A DNA stretch of 64,000 nucleotides from Cynocephalus volans (GCF_027409185.1 NC_084463.1:162169869-162233868), one strand, 5' to 3'; shown: positions 10,070 through 21,559, counted from the first letter of the stretch. Translations and numbers: made by a program. The notes: generated by a model not told the origin, from the letters alone.

Positions 10070-11239
10070 AAACCTCAGGAGACCAGCTCCTAAATCATGA
10101 AGGGTCACCTGAGAAAAATCCCTACACAATGGGTGGAAAACCAAGAAAAATCCCTGTGCAGAGGAATCCCCACTCAGCACTGAACATGAGCTCTGGGGAA
10201 AGTTGTCCCTGAGCCACAAAGTCCCGAGGGCACCTCGCTGTGACACAGGGAGAGCAGCTGGCCTGCCTTCGCATAGAGGGAAGAGCAATAATCAATGCCA
10301 TAAATGCAGGAGAAGGCCTGGCGAGGCTGTTCTTACAAACCAGCTGAGGGGGACAGGACTGGACTGCCAGGTACAGCCTAGCCCAGACGGCCTTGTAATT
10401 AGGCTGAGGAGATGCAAACGGATCTCTTAGCCACCTGCAAACAGGGAAATTCATGTCAGGGGAAATTTCGAAAGCCTTAGGTTATACAGGGCAGTGCTGC
10501 CTGAGCAATATGTAGGGACAATTCTACCTTCACTCCCTCGCCATTGTGGCTGGCAAAGGCTGAGTGTTATTTTCTGAAAACACGTGTCAAGTGTTTTTAC
10601 AACCAGCTGGCAGCCGTTTCTGGTGCCCTAGCTGCCTGCTCTCCACACCGACTCAGGGGGTCTTCTCAGAGGACCCAGGGATTCTTCTCGTGGGTCCTGA
10701 GGAGCCTCACTGTCCTCCCCTGCCCAGCTTCCCAAGCCACACCCTTCCAGAAGCAGGGCCTCCTGCAGAGGCTGGCCAACAGACAACTGGGGCCAGCAGG
10801 AAGCCAGATGTCACTTTCCTGTGAAAACCAAGAGAGACCAGGAACAGGCAAGGACTGCTCAAACGGATATTATCCACAAATCAGAGCTGGCCTTTTTTAT
10901 CGATTGAGCTTCAGACCTGATGTGCCAGGACTGCTAGCTTCCACAGCTGCTCCTGGTGACGGCCCCACGCATCCCTCCAGCCTGGATTCAGGCACAGGAC
11001 TTACCCTTAGCGTTTTGTCAGCTTCCCAGAAGGCAAACGCTATCTAAAGTAAAAGAAAAAAAAAAGTGTTATCCTCATTTCTCCAGGCACTCCCCAGAGA
11101 ACCTACGAGTGGTAAGAACACAGATTTAGAACCCAAAGAACTTTCTTTGCTTCCATCTCAGGGGAGTCTGTGGGGGCCATGAGGAGAGCACAGGGCGGAG
11201 GGCGCACCAGCTCTGTTGTCCAGCCGCTGGGCTCTACCC
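10070..11239. other. Unassigned intronic stretch
   Basis: No gene, exon or confident repeat. Open frames here (for example 10544-11047) show no recognisable protein. Confidence 0.35.
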
Positions 11240-11402
11240 CTTGCTGCTCTGCCACCAGCTCCGTCACTGCTCAAAGCCTGCTTCCTCACCTGCAAAATGG
11301 GGGTGAGAACAAAACCCGTGTCACAGGGTTCCAGGGAGTGCCTGGCACGGAAGCACACTCAAAGCACTGATACCATGCCTGGCACAGAGGTCACACTCAG
11401 AC
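11240..11402 (+). mobile_element. MIR
   Basis: Sense MIR: CTTCCTCACCTGCAAAATGG core, GGGAGTGCCTGGCAC and a second GCCTGGCACAGAGG near the end, possibly two overlapping MIR pieces. Confidence 0.75.
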
Positions 11403-12060
11403 ATCAGCCAACATGCTTAGTTGTAAGCATTTCAGTAAAACCCTTTTCTGGCACTCACTACACAAGAACAAGAAATTCTAGAAACTGTTCTTGTTTTATC
11501 TGAAGTGCTTTCTCTTCCTGCCCATTCCATCTAGCCCCAGGCCCACTTTCTCCACAGAGCTGTCTCTAATCCTTCAGGAGCTACCCCCAGTCTGAATTCT
11601 GGGAGTGTGGTTCCTATCTCACTATGAGCAATCTGACACTAATGAAGAACTGTGTTACATGACCTGAGATGTATCTTCTATATCCCAACTATCTCTTCAG
11701 ATCCTTTCCTGCAGAGAGCCGCCCCTGCAACACGTAAGAGTACCTACGGTGTTTAGGCCCACAGGAGACCACAGCTGGTAGTGTGGGTCCACTTTTCGGA
11801 GTTTACAAACTGCTTGTTTTTGAAAGGGCATGCCTGTCAAACAGCTCTAGCCACCGGTCAACAAACACCAAAATGGAAACACAGGCCAGCAAGCTACCAA
11901 AGGGATCAAATCCATGTTCAGAGAAAGCCAGTAGCCTTGGTAGATGACGTCAAAGCTGAAACTGAATGTTTGGGATATGTAATTCAATAAAATATCTGTT
12001 GAGCACATGGCTTGCATAAGGAACTACACCAGAAAGCACAGGCTCTGCTGGCAAAATGCC
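11403..12060. other. Unassigned intronic stretch
   Basis: 11500-11640 has an L2-like look, but this is not firm. Nothing else recognised. Confidence 0.3.
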
Positions 12061-12065
12061 AAAAA

Positions 12066-12163
12066 GCGACTGGCTGGTTAGCACTGTTGGTTAGAGCATG
12101 GTGCTGATAACACCAAGGTCCAGGGTTCGATCCCTGTACCGGCCAGCCACAAAAAAAAAAAAG
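12066..12163 (+). mobile_element. t-SINE monomer close to tRNA-Ile
   Basis: This is the copy most like a real tRNA. It has a D-arm start GGCTGGTTAGC, an anticodon loop CTGATAA that would read GAT (isoleucine), a T arm GGGTTCGATCCCTGT with an intact B box, and a 3' GGCCAGCCA followed by the A tail. The variable D arm (GCACTGTTGG) departs from the usual GCTCAGTTGG, and the acceptor stem is not fully paired. I treat it as a SINE rather than a functional tRNA gene. Confidence 0.9.
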
Positions 12164-12253
12164 CTGAAAAGCAAGTTGGGCACTGGCTAACAGAAAGCAA
12201 AAACAGGATGACACATTAGAGGCACCAAAGCAGGGATCAGCCTGAGGGACCAG

Positions 12254-12453
12254 TGCCATTTCCTGGCCATGCGACGCTGGGCAAGTTATTTCAAAGTAAT
12301 CTCTCTTTGTCTGATCTATGTGAGATCCTCCTCTGTAAAAGATGATTTAACAGTACATTTGTGATAGGGTTGTTGTGATAATCAAATAAGATACTACGTG
12401 TATGTAAGGGGCTTAGCAAGGTCCCTGCCACCACATAGTGAGAGCTCATAAAA
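12254..12453 (+). mobile_element. MIR
   Basis: Sense MIR: CTGGGCAAGTTATTTCA, TGTGATAGGGTTGTTGTGA and AGGGGCTTAGCAAGG segments in the right order. Confidence 0.8.
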
Positions 12454-12479
12454 GTTGCCTTTTGTTACCAACAAATCAT

Positions 12480-13330
12480 TATTTATCATCATCATTATTA
12501 TTAAAAGAGAGAGCCCTAATGAAATCCTGTCTTTTGCAGCAACATGGATGGAACTGGAGGTCATTATGTTAAGTGAAATAAGCCAAGCACAGAAAGACAA
12601 ATACCGCATGATCTAACTCATTTGTGGAATCTAAGTAAGTTGATCTCATAAAAGTAAGCAGTAGAATGGTATAATAGGTACAAAACCATGCTGTCTACCC
12701 TAAATGAATCATTGTGCAGTGTATGCATGTAGTGAAATGACACACTGTACCCCACAAATATGTACAGGTAAGTGTCAGAGAAAAAAAAAGGAGTAGAATA
12801 GTGCTTACCAGAGGCTGGGAAGGAGAAGGGGAGGAGGCACGCAGAAAAGTTGGTCAATGGGTACAAAGTCTCAGTTAGATAGAAGAAAAATAAGTCCTAG
12901 TGATCCACTGCACAGTAGGGTGACTATAGTTAACAATGTTGTATATTTCAAAATAGCAAGAAGAGAGGACTCCAAATGTTTTCACCACAAAGAAATGAAA
13001 AATATCTGAAGTGGTGGATATGCCAATTACCCTAATTTTTTTTTTTTTGTGTGTGTGTGTGTGTGTGTGTGTGACTGGTAAGGGGATCGTAACCCTTGGC
13101 TTGGAGTCTCCCGCACTGTGCTCAGCCAGTGAGCGCACCGGCCATCCCTATATAGGATCCGAACCTGCGGCCTCGGCTCTCCCAGCGCCGCACTCTCCCA
13201 AGTGAGCTACAGGGCCGGCCCCAATTACCCTAATTTGATTAATACACATTGTATACACGTATTGAAACATCACACTGTACCCCATAAATATGTACAATTA
13301 CGTGTCAATTAAGAAAACTTTTTAAATAAA
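12480..13330 (+). mobile_element. L1 3' end (L1MA/L1PB-like), split by a t-SINE
   Basis: Sense L1 tail: AACATGGATGGAACTGGAGG, GTTAAGTGAAATAAGCCA, GGGTGACTATAGTTAACAAT, and a terminal CACTGTACCCCATAAATATG. It contains an internal near-duplication: the ACACTGTACCCCA(C/T)AAATATGTACA end occurs at about 12740 and again at 13270, so two L1 tails may be joined here. Confidence 0.9.
13038..13221 (-). mobile_element. Intermediate-type t-SINE in an L1 tail
   Basis: Minus-strand copy with a (TG)n microsatellite at its left end (13049-13073), derived from the tail. Its first unit has the rearranged anticodon arm of the short type, but its second unit is still full length (ending CCCCTTACCAGTCAC). It is flanked by CCAATTACCCTAAT at 13023-13036 and 13221-13234, an exact TSD. 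Confidence 0.92.
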
Positions 13331-15559
13331 ACAAAAATAAAAGAGCCCAGTCCAACTGAATAGATTTATAAAGGCTTGAAGGAGAAAAGCCAAGTCTTGA
13401 AGAATAATTTTGCCAGGACAAGAGGAAAGGTCGCCAGGAGCAAGAGCAGAGGAAGGACACTAAGAAGTGATTATGGGGGAACACTGAATAGTCTCATATG
13501 AAGGCTGAGACAGAAGAGGGTATCTGTGAGGTACACATGGAAGAAAAAGCCCAATAGGCAAGATCACATTAGAGAGTCTTGGATGCCAGGCTGAGGCAGG
13601 GTTTTCATTCATTCAGTAAGAGGAAACAGCCTTATTCATCGTTTCCCCATCTTGCACTATTAGGCCCGACTCTTTTGGCAAAGTGTCCCCAGCTGAGACA
13701 AAGAAAACTCGATGAAGGAATGGTAGGTCACACCCAGGTGAGGTTTCAGTGAATGAACAGGCAAAATGACCTCTTGTGTGAAGCATGTCCCTGAATGAGA
13801 AACCAGCCCCAGAGCCCCAGGCCCTCAGCCTCATATCACTTCCGGGATATGAGGAGCAGGAGACAGTTCAGAAAAGGGTACGATGCTACTGGGAGGCAGC
13901 CAAAGAGAATGCCCATGACACTAATCCTAAGACCTGAATGAGGCATTCAGCTCATGCATATAGGCTCAGGCCTGCCCAGGACTTCATCCCAGATTTACTG
14001 ATACATACCACATGACAATCCCTGCTGTCCCCAAACTTGACTCCTTTCTATGTTCCCCAGTTTCCACCCTTCTTTCCTCATGGACTTCCAATTTGAGCCA
14101 TTTTCTGCTAATTCACCCAAAACATTTCTTAAGCACCTACTTGTTCCTGATACTGTTAAGGACTGTGAGGACAGAGAAGAGAGACACAGAGAACTGTGAA
14201 AAACTGTGATGTGGGTCTGAGAGATGTGGGTCGGAGGTCCAGCCTTGCCACTGGTCCCTGAGACTCCATGAGTGGTGTTGAGAGGACAGAGACCAAGCAC
14301 AGTAACCTGGGTTACTGAAATTGAGGATATTGAAAGTGAGACAGGGAGAAAGCAAGGAGCAGGACAAAATAAGGGCAAGCCGCCTGCATTGGTACATCAA
14401 AGGCAGGAAGGAGCCATCATGGATTCCCAGGGAAAACCTTCCAGTGATGGGGAGCCTGGAGGTGAGAACTGGTACAGGGAGGGGTCAGCCAGGCTCCAGC
14501 AGGCTTCAGTAGAGAGAGAAGGAGATGAGGCACAGAAGGTACACTGGGGTAAATTGGGGAAACTTTTGAAGGCAGCCTAAAAAAACAGATATTGAGCAAC
14601 TGTAGAGAACAAAGACCCTTTCCTAAGCACAGGACATGGGAGGCCGGGGTAGCTATTAGGAAACAAAGAACGGCTGCTTGCAAGGAACTTACCAGAACAC
14701 TAAGGAATACAACCTGTAACTCCAGCCTGCTGCTGGGGCCTCAGAACCCAAACAAACTACCTCTGGATCCAATCTTACTTCCTCACATTGGCCGCCAGTC
14801 ACTGACTAACATGCACCTTAGCAAATCCTAGTGACCTCACTTGGTTACATCTCCTGCACAGGCTGCTTCCCAGTAACCAAGCAAATTTCTCACACCCAAC
14901 TGCAAAGTAGTATTTCCCCCACATTCTCCTTCCACATTCTTCAGCCTTCTTATTGCAGATTCTAGTTGCTTAAAACTCATCTCTCCTCCATAATAAAACC
15001 TTCGCTGCTGAAATCCAATCACTAGTTCTTCACCGCCAGTGACATTAATAAGAGGTTCAGGACTCACCCCCTCCACCAAGCCTTTCCAAATCCATCCCCT
15101 CCCAGCCCCGAGGCCAGTCCATTTCTCCTCATCCTAGCATTAGTGTGTGGTTTGCAGGCCTCTACCGGACTTTCTATTCCAGGTCCTCCTCAGGACCACA
15201 CCTCGCCCACACCAGCCGTCTACAAACAACTGCGGCATGCTTGCTATTTAAGTTTCATTTATTTTTCTCTCCCTCAATCAATTTGTCAGCAGTTCTAGAG
15301 CAAGTATTAACCTCATCACCCACATCTTCTCTCAGCACCCAGTCTAGGACTCTGAACATGGTGTGCAAAAGAACGTGATTAAGAGTTCAAGAGTTAAGGT
15401 GAGAGCATGCAAACACAAAGCTGTAGCTGCGAGAGAATAGAAATGCTGAGCACATACACCCCAGCACAAGTATTTGCGTGACATACAGGGAAAGGGTGAC
15501 GGGGAAGCCAGCCAGGGCTGCTGGAGGCAGTGGGTAAGTGAAAGCACATGGCAGACTCT
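13331..15559. other. Unassigned intronic stretch
   Basis: No gene or confident repeat in about 2.2 kb. It is free of t-SINEs. Parts of 15060-15230 have a weak L2-like look. Open frames are short and unrecognised. Such repeat-poor sequence next to a promoter could hold regulatory elements, but none can be named. Confidence 0.35.
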
Positions 15560-16020
15560 GGAGGCTCCGGTTGTGATCTCGCCAGTCCTAGCACTTCTCT
15601 GAGCCTCAGTTTTCTCAGCTGCAGAATGGGGATAATGAGCCCCGGCCTACCTCTCTCAGGAAATGAAGAGACAGTCAGAGTTCTGAGAATTTCACAGCTG
15701 CCAGGGACCTGGAGACTTGGCTTAACTCCATCATTTGTGAGATGAGGAAAGAGCTCAACAGAGGTGAAACGACTCGTTCAAAGTACACAGAGCAAGTCAC
15801 GGTGGGAAGAACCTGCATGGCAAGTCCTCAAAGCCAGGGCTTCTGACTACGTGCCCAGGAGGGCACTTTGTAAACTTCTGAAAGCTGTGGAAATAACGGG
15901 CTGAGCCGGGCCCCACCTGCTAACTGAGCGGCCTTAGGCAGATCACTACGTCTGGGCGCCTCAAGCTTCCTCATCTGAAACAAAGTGGGACCGAATAGCC
16001 CACAGGGTTCCTAGTAAGGA
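15560..16020. mobile_element. Cluster of MIR fragments
   Basis: Sense MIR at 15575-15660 (GAGCCTCAGTTTTCTCAGC). Antisense MIR at 15700-15845 (TGTGAGATGAGGAAAGAG, GAGCAAGTCACGGTGG). Sense MIR at 15915-16020 (CCTTAGGCAGATCACTACG). Confidence 0.7.
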
Positions 16021-16562
16021 GGATCCTACGGGAGGCGGAGTGCAGGCACCTAGAGCCAGGAAAACCCTCGCCTTACGTGCCGGGGTTTCCTTCACAGCTG
16101 AGCCACATCCGGGGTGATGGGGACAACGTGGGCTCCCGACTGTGAAGGACCTGGGCTCGAACCCTCAGGGACCTCGCGAGAGGCACTTTAGGGCTCCGTG
16201 CGTCAGTTTCTCCATCTGCAAAATGGGCCCGACAGCAGGACTAAAGCCTCCAGCGGCCGCCAGCGGGTCGGCTCCCGCGCGGGAGGGATGCTCGCGGGGC
16301 TGCAGGCCCGGGGGGCGTGGGGAGGGGCCCGGAGGCAGGTCCCCGCTGGCCATCTCCCCGGCGGGAGGGGGAGGGACGGCGCACGTCGCGTCGTGTCGCG
16401 CTCCGCCCGCCGCCGTCTCCTCCAGCCGTCAATCGCGGAGCCCGCGCCGCCTTTGCGCGCGACCCTTACATAAGCGTCCCTGGCGGCAGCGTCGCCGGCG
16501 CACGCCCACCCGCTCCGACCCGCCGCGGGAAGAGAACGGTGCAGAACGCCGCAGCCACTCAC

Positions 16563-16640
16563 CTCCTGGCCGTCGCCGCCGCCTCTCCCGCCGCTGCCTC
16601 CACTGACAGGGAACAGCTGCGGTCTCCGCGCAATCGAACT
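16563..16640 (-). other. PC: Putative PC 5' non-coding exon 1
   Basis: Minus-strand exon ending at 16563: the complement reads CCAGGAG, then the donor GTGAGTGG (intron begins at 16562), a strong splice donor. The 5' boundary is uncertain and set by the CCAAT boxes upstream; I place the start between about 16600 and 16660. Pyruvate carboxylase carboxylates pyruvate to oxaloacetate in mitochondria. Its coding exons would lie left of this window, and none was found inside it. The identity rests on the human order PC (opposite strand), C11orf86, SYT12. The exon itself is non-coding, so it cannot be confirmed by protein similarity. Confidence 0.6.
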
Positions 16641-17025
16641 TGCTGCAGTCCCGGCCCCGCCTCGCGGACTTCCTATTGGCCCAGGCAGCCCAACCCCTCC
16701 CCTTATTGGACAGTGTTCTCCGTCACTCACCGCTCCCCCGCTCCGGACTCCTCCCGGCGCCCTCCTGCCCGTCATGTTTAAGCCTTGGCGCCCCACGTCA
16801 GCCCCACCCCTCGCGTCCCCGGCGGGCCCCTGGATTGGTGGAGAGGATGGGAGAGCCCGCCCCTGGCGCACCCCCGCCTACTCCCTTATCTCCCGAGCCT
16901 CACGTGGGCCGCCCGGCCCCTGCTCCGGCCCGCAATAGGCGGAAGTGGCCGGCCTCAGACGCGCGCTGATTGGCTGTCGGCGGGGGTGGGGACGTGCAAT
17001 TCATTCACCCTAGTAGCACGTGTCT
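16641..17025 (-). promoter_or_regulatory. PC: CCAAT-box CpG promoter firing to the left
   Basis: Four ATTGG motifs (CCAAT on the minus strand) at 16675-16679, 16705-16709, 16834-16838 and 16969-16973, all in the same orientation, upstream of the minus-strand donor at 16563. There are also two CACGTG E-boxes, at 16901-16906 and 17017-17022. No TATA box is obvious. This fits a housekeeping-type NF-Y promoter. A CRE-like TGACGTGA at 17168-17175 lies farther upstream. Confidence 0.8.
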
Positions 17026-17204
17026 CCCCGAGCCGCAAGCATAACAGATAGCCCAAGACTCAGGCATCCTGGCTAGACGCAGATGCACGATAGCGAGTAG
17101 AGAAGAGGTCGGAAGAAAAGCGTTAGCTAAAGGCAGGAGGAAGGAGAAGGCGCTGAACCTCGCGGGTTGACGTGACTGTGTCCTTTAGCAGCGGCGTGGG
17201 TGAC

Positions 17205-17345
17205 GAGAGTGGTTGGCAGTCCGACTCTGTGTGACCTTGGACAAGCAACTTCACCTCTCTGAGCCTCAGGTTCCTAATCTGCAACGCGGGGCCCCTCGGG
17301 ACCTAGAGGGTTTAGTAAGTTGAAATACGAAAGGAAAGCTTTGTA
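17205..17345 (+). mobile_element. MIR
   Basis: Sense MIR: GTGTGACCTTGGACAAGCAAC, TCTGAGCCTCAGGTTCC and a following GAGGGTTTAGTAAG. Confidence 0.8.
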
Positions 17346-17359
17346 AACTGGGCTGTGTG

Positions 17360-17810
17360 CCAACCAGGGCATAGAGAGTGGCCAAAACAAATCAAAATCC
17401 CTGCCTTCCAGTGAGAGGAAACAGAATAAATAAAATATATGATACATCAGATGGTAATCAGGGCAAAGAGAAAAAACAACCTGCTTCCAGACAGGAGGAT
17501 CAAGGACTATGAGAACATCTTGTTAACTAGAAATTGCTTATTGAGCATGGAGAGATGTTAGGACCTTCTCTTCTCCAACTCTATGTAAATAGTTTGTCAC
17601 TCCATCTTACTTGTCCTTCCACCCGTCCTCAAAACCCTAGCCCTGGGTCGATCCAGTGCAGCTATTTTAGTAGCCCAACAAAGATTAAAGTCCCAGTTAT
17701 CAAGATTCTCATGTTCATTTGATCAACAAGCACCTCTTGAACACCTGCTATGTGCCTGGTGCTATGGTGGGGACACAGCCCATGCCATTACGTCGTAGAG
17801 TTCATATTTT
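17360..17810 (-). mobile_element. L2 fragments
   Basis: Antisense L2-like pieces: 17395-17485 (AATCCCTGCCTTCCAGTGAG followed by an ATAAATAAAATA stretch) and 17715-17800 (CTTGAACACCTGCTATGTGCC). They are in an unusual order, so probably two separate old fragments. Confidence 0.55.
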
Positions 17811-18522
17811 ACTGGATGTCCAAATCCAAAGACTCTTTCTACCTAACAACTTTCTTTATGCAGGAAAGAGTTAAAGAAAGCCGTGTGATTTTGGTCAGGT
17901 CCACTCCCTCTCTGGGCTGAATTTCCTCATAAAAGAGGTTGGACTTAATGGCCTGTCATTTACTTGGTGTCCCTATTACGCTTCTAGTGCCTGTCTACCT
18001 TGTGACTTCATCACTTTCTGTCTGCATCTTATCTCCCCTGCTGTGCACCTGTAAGACATGGATTCCCGTGTCCATCAGAAAAGGCAAGGCCCTGCTCTAG
18101 GGCTGGCAATGCACAAGGGCTGTGATTTGGTAGCTCAGACCTGATTGGTTCCCTGTGAGCTCCTGGGTCTGGAGCAGAAAGCAGGTGGCTTCACCCAGGT
18201 TCAGGTGACTCTCATATCAACACCACCAGGCAGAGGTCTGACCAAAGAAACATTTGAGTAGAACCAGAAAATGGACTGCTGTGATCAAAAGGCATATGAG
18301 TTTTCAACAGTTAGCTGCAGCATATAAATTATCTAGCTCAAGTTAGATAAGGAAACAAGATACCTCTCTATCCAGGCTCTCCCCTACCCCCAGGATGAGT
18401 TCCCCAGGAAGACAAGGTGGGGAAGAGTGCTCCATTCCAGGCAGAGAAAACTGCCTGGGCAACAGTCTGGGTGAGAAGTCTAATGCGGCTAGGAAAAAAG
18501 CACTTCTCAGTGTGGGCTTCCA
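17811..18522. other. Unassigned intergenic sequence
   Basis: No gene or confident repeat seen. Confidence 0.3.
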
Positions 18523-18595
18523 GTACAGGAACTGAACCCTGGACCTTGGTGTTATCAGCACCACGCTCTAACCAACTGACCTAATCAGCCAGCCC
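18523..18595 (-). mobile_element. t-SINE monomer
   Basis: Minus-strand single unit lacking its A tail. ACCTTGGTGTTATCAGCACC and CTAACCAACTGACCTAATCA mark the anticodon and D arms. Confidence 0.85.
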
Positions 18596-18717
18596 ACATT
18601 GCTAGTTTTAGAAGCTCTCCAAATGGTTCTAACTGGGTCAGTCTTGCGAACCACTGAGAGGTCTAGAGAATCATTACCCAGGCTTCTCTGATGATGAGAA
18701 TCTCCTGGGGCTCTTTA

Positions 18718-18900
18718 TTTTTATTTATTTATTTATTTATTTTGAAAGATGACTGGTAAGGGGATCTTAACCCTTGACTTAGTGTTGTCAGCACCACACT
18801 CACCCAGTGAGCTTAACCGGCCATCCCTATACAGGGATCCGAACCCATGGCCTTGGTGTTATCAGCACCACACTCTCCCAAGTGAGTCACGGGCCGGCCC
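18718..18900 (-). mobile_element. t-SINE dimer
   Basis: Minus-strand dimer with a (TTTA)n tail. The TSD TCCTGGGGCTCTTTA at 18703-18717 matches TCCTGGCGCTCTTTA at 18901-18915. Confidence 0.94.
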
Positions 18901-19042
18901 TCCTGGCGCTCTTTAAAAGCAAAACCAAACAGATTCTTGGATATGCCCCCATCCTTGTGGATGGTGATTCAGCAAATCTGAAATCTGGGGTGGGGTTTCG
19001 GGAATCTTTTTATTGTGTTTTTTTTGTTGTTTGTTTTGTTTT

Positions 19043-19067
19043 CCTTTTTTTTTTTTTTTTTTTTTTT
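19043..19067. repeat. Poly-T tract
   Basis: T-rich run with no attached SINE body that I can recognise. Confidence 0.7.
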
Positions 19068-19834
19068 AACAAGCTCCTAATTGAATCTTGACATCTGGAA
19101 GTTTGAGAGACTTGGCTGAATTCCTAGGACCCAGGGAAAGGTGAGGCCAGACAGAGAGGCTGAGGCCAGCCTGAGGAGGGCTGGCTAGGATTTAGCTCCA
19201 GTACATAGAGCACAGGCAGCAGGACTCTGTCGTGAGGGAAGTGATATCCAGGGGCCTTTGCAGAGCAACTCAGGGCTCCTGTAAGGCAGGGAGTACAGCT
19301 CTGCCTTATTGTTGCTTAGTGTCAATAGAAATTTCTGGAAAGTTCTTAGGATTTTTGTTTGTTCATTTGTTTTCTGTCCTCCATCCCCTCCTCACACTTG
19401 AACATCCCCTCTACAAGAGTTGAGTTTAGCAGATAGTAGATGCTTAATAGATGCAAATGAAAGAATGGGAGTCATTAGCCCACACTTAGTAGTGAAAACT
19501 ACTGGAATGAATGGCACTGCCCCAGTAGCCAAGCAGAGTCCACCAAAAGAGAGAAGAGGCCAGAGGGCACCACATTTAAGGGGGAGGGAAAGTTGAAAAG
19601 ACAACAATGTGGAGTAGGTCAGAGGGCATGAACAGGGAGGAGCAAATTCTGAGGAGAGAGGCTCTGACAGTGCCCCTGGGCCAGGAAGGAGGATGAGGTG
19701 GTGGGAGGGTAATGAGCCATTTTGGCAGCACCCACTGGAGATGCTGTGAAAAATGAACAGTGTTTTTGGTCTCCAACCTGCTCCCAGACCAGTGTGGGGC
19801 TGGGGGGAGGCAGACCTCAAAGCACTCCATTTCA

Positions 19835-20002
19835 GGGCCCAGTCCATGAATCACTTGGGAGAGTGTGGTGCTGATAACACCAAGGCCACAGGTTCGGATC
19901 CCTATATAGGGATGGCTGGTTAGCTCACTTGGGAGAGCGTGGTTCTGACAACACCAAGCCAAGGGTTAAGATCCCCTTACCAATCATCTTTGAAAAAAAA
20001 AA
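19835..20002 (+). mobile_element. t-SINE dimer
   Basis: Dimer with several first-unit substitutions. The TSD AGCACTCCATTTCA lies at 19821-19834 and 20003-20016, exact. Confidence 0.94.
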
Positions 20003-20560
20003 AGCACTCCATTTCAAAGCAGTGCAGTGCTGTGCTAGAGATAATGCCCTGATTGCTATGGAAGTCCAAGGAGGGGCCCCTCACCCCATGAGAGGAGCCT
20101 TGGAGGGATTCCTGAAGGAGGCCGTGCCTGGGCTAAGTCTTGAGATGAACCGATAGGTAGATTTATGATAGATAGATAGACCATTTGTCAGGTGAATGCA
20201 TTGATAAAAGGGATCCCATGCAGAGGAAAGGAACCTCAATAAAGGTAGGGAGTCATGGTGGGGGTGGGGGCACAATGGGGTCAAACCACTCACAGGGACA
20301 ACCCAGATGCCTCCTCCTAGGATGGCAAAAGATTTATTTTTATTAACCAAATTCTGGCAGCTTGAGCCTCAGATAGCCTGAGTGCTGGTGAAACCTTTAA
20401 TGATGGAAAGACAGGGCAGGGCCACCCGCCCACTTACAGCCTGAAAAAGGGATGAAACCGGCCTTTCCACAGGCTGGAACTGAGTCTTCTGTTCTTCCAA
20501 GTAATGCAGAACCCCCAGTGTGTGGTGTGTGTGATGGGACAGAGGCAATTCAGGAGTAAC

Positions 20561-20666
20561 TCTTTTTTTTTTTTTTTTTTTTGGTGGCTGGCCTGTGTGG
20601 GGATTGGAATCCATGATCTCGGTGTCATAAGGCTGCACTCTCACCAACTGAGCTAACCGGCCAGTC
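20561..20666 (-). mobile_element. t-SINE monomer
   Basis: Minus-strand unit preceded by an 18-base T run. The anticodon loop and T arm are diverged. Confidence 0.87.
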
Positions 20667-21559
20667 TCTTCTGCTCCTTTCGATGTTTCTCTCCCCCCAG
20701 GTCCTCAAGAGGAACAGGCCACTCAACTTGGGCTCTTGGGTGACTCCCACACACAACCACCACTAGCCCATGCCGTGCCTTTGTGGCCATGAAGGAAAGG
20801 CGGCCCTTGAGACAGCACTTGATGCTAGGGCACCTCCTGGGGTCATGGTAGCCCCATGACAGCACGTAACTGGGCAGGCAAAGTATCAGCCAGGAGCATT
20901 TGTGCAGTATAGAGACTAAACAACCATGCGAGGTGGCCCTGTATCCTTTCCCATGGCCACCCAGGTAAAGTTTTTGGGTTGGGGACAAACCTAAATCCCA
21001 GTTCTTCCCCCACTTTGTTCATCAGGCTCTGTTAACCCTGTTGCCTCCCACCCCCAGGGCTGCCCCATTCAGTGATTCAGTCTAGACAGTTCCACTGGGC
21101 CTGTGCAGCCCATCATGGGATCTCCACAAGATGGTCTGACCCTCTACCAGCCCAGGTGTACCGTGGTCTAGCATGTCCCCTGTGTTTTGGGGCCGCAGAA
21201 GTTTCTGCCTGCCAGTTATGAAATCTGCCCTCTTCTGTTTCCATGTCTCTGAACATGTCATCCCTAAGAAACAAAGGGGAAGCAAATGGATGGGTTAGCT
21301 GCTGCCAAAGTGCCCCCCAGTTTTATCGGAATGACACCAAAGCAGGTCCGTCCACCTACTCACAGCCCAGCCTCTTATCTGCAGTCAGCATGCAGCTTTT
21401 ACCCTCTCTGCTTCTGCTCTGATGCCCACCTGCCTGAGTCCCACTCCCCCAAAGCCTATGCGAGACTTCTCACCAAGGCCCCAGCTCTTTACCAGGGTAC
21501 CAAGTCCATACCAAGGCCACTGCCCACACGATGGGGCAGAGGAGGGGATAGAACTTCCT
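20667..21559. other. Unassigned intergenic sequence
   Basis: GC-moderate and repeat-poor, with no recognised exon. Open frames here show no known protein. Confidence 0.3.

Larger units (their letters stand above)
16150..17060. other. CpG island
   Basis: A sharp rise in GC and CpG density against an AT-balanced background, extending from a MIR fragment at 16140-16232 to about 17060. It contains long open frames on both strands that are by-products of base composition. It acts as a promoter island (see the next two entries). Confidence 0.9.

Noticed and set aside
10544-11047. 167-codon open frame
   Set aside because: No recognisable domain; not supported by repeats, splice sites or homology.
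12066-12163. Functional tRNA-Ile gene
   Set aside because: It has an A tail, an altered D arm, imperfect acceptor pairing and many sister copies, so it is a SINE.
1-16562. PC coding exons
   Set aside because: I looked for the biotin carboxylase start region and later domains on the minus strand and saw none. The coding part must lie left of the window if the gene assignment is right.
16203-16871. 222-codon minus-strand frame in the left CpG island
   Set aside because: The frame runs through the splice donor at 16563 and the CCAAT boxes. Its low-complexity Arg/Gly/Pro content is typical of CpG island translation.
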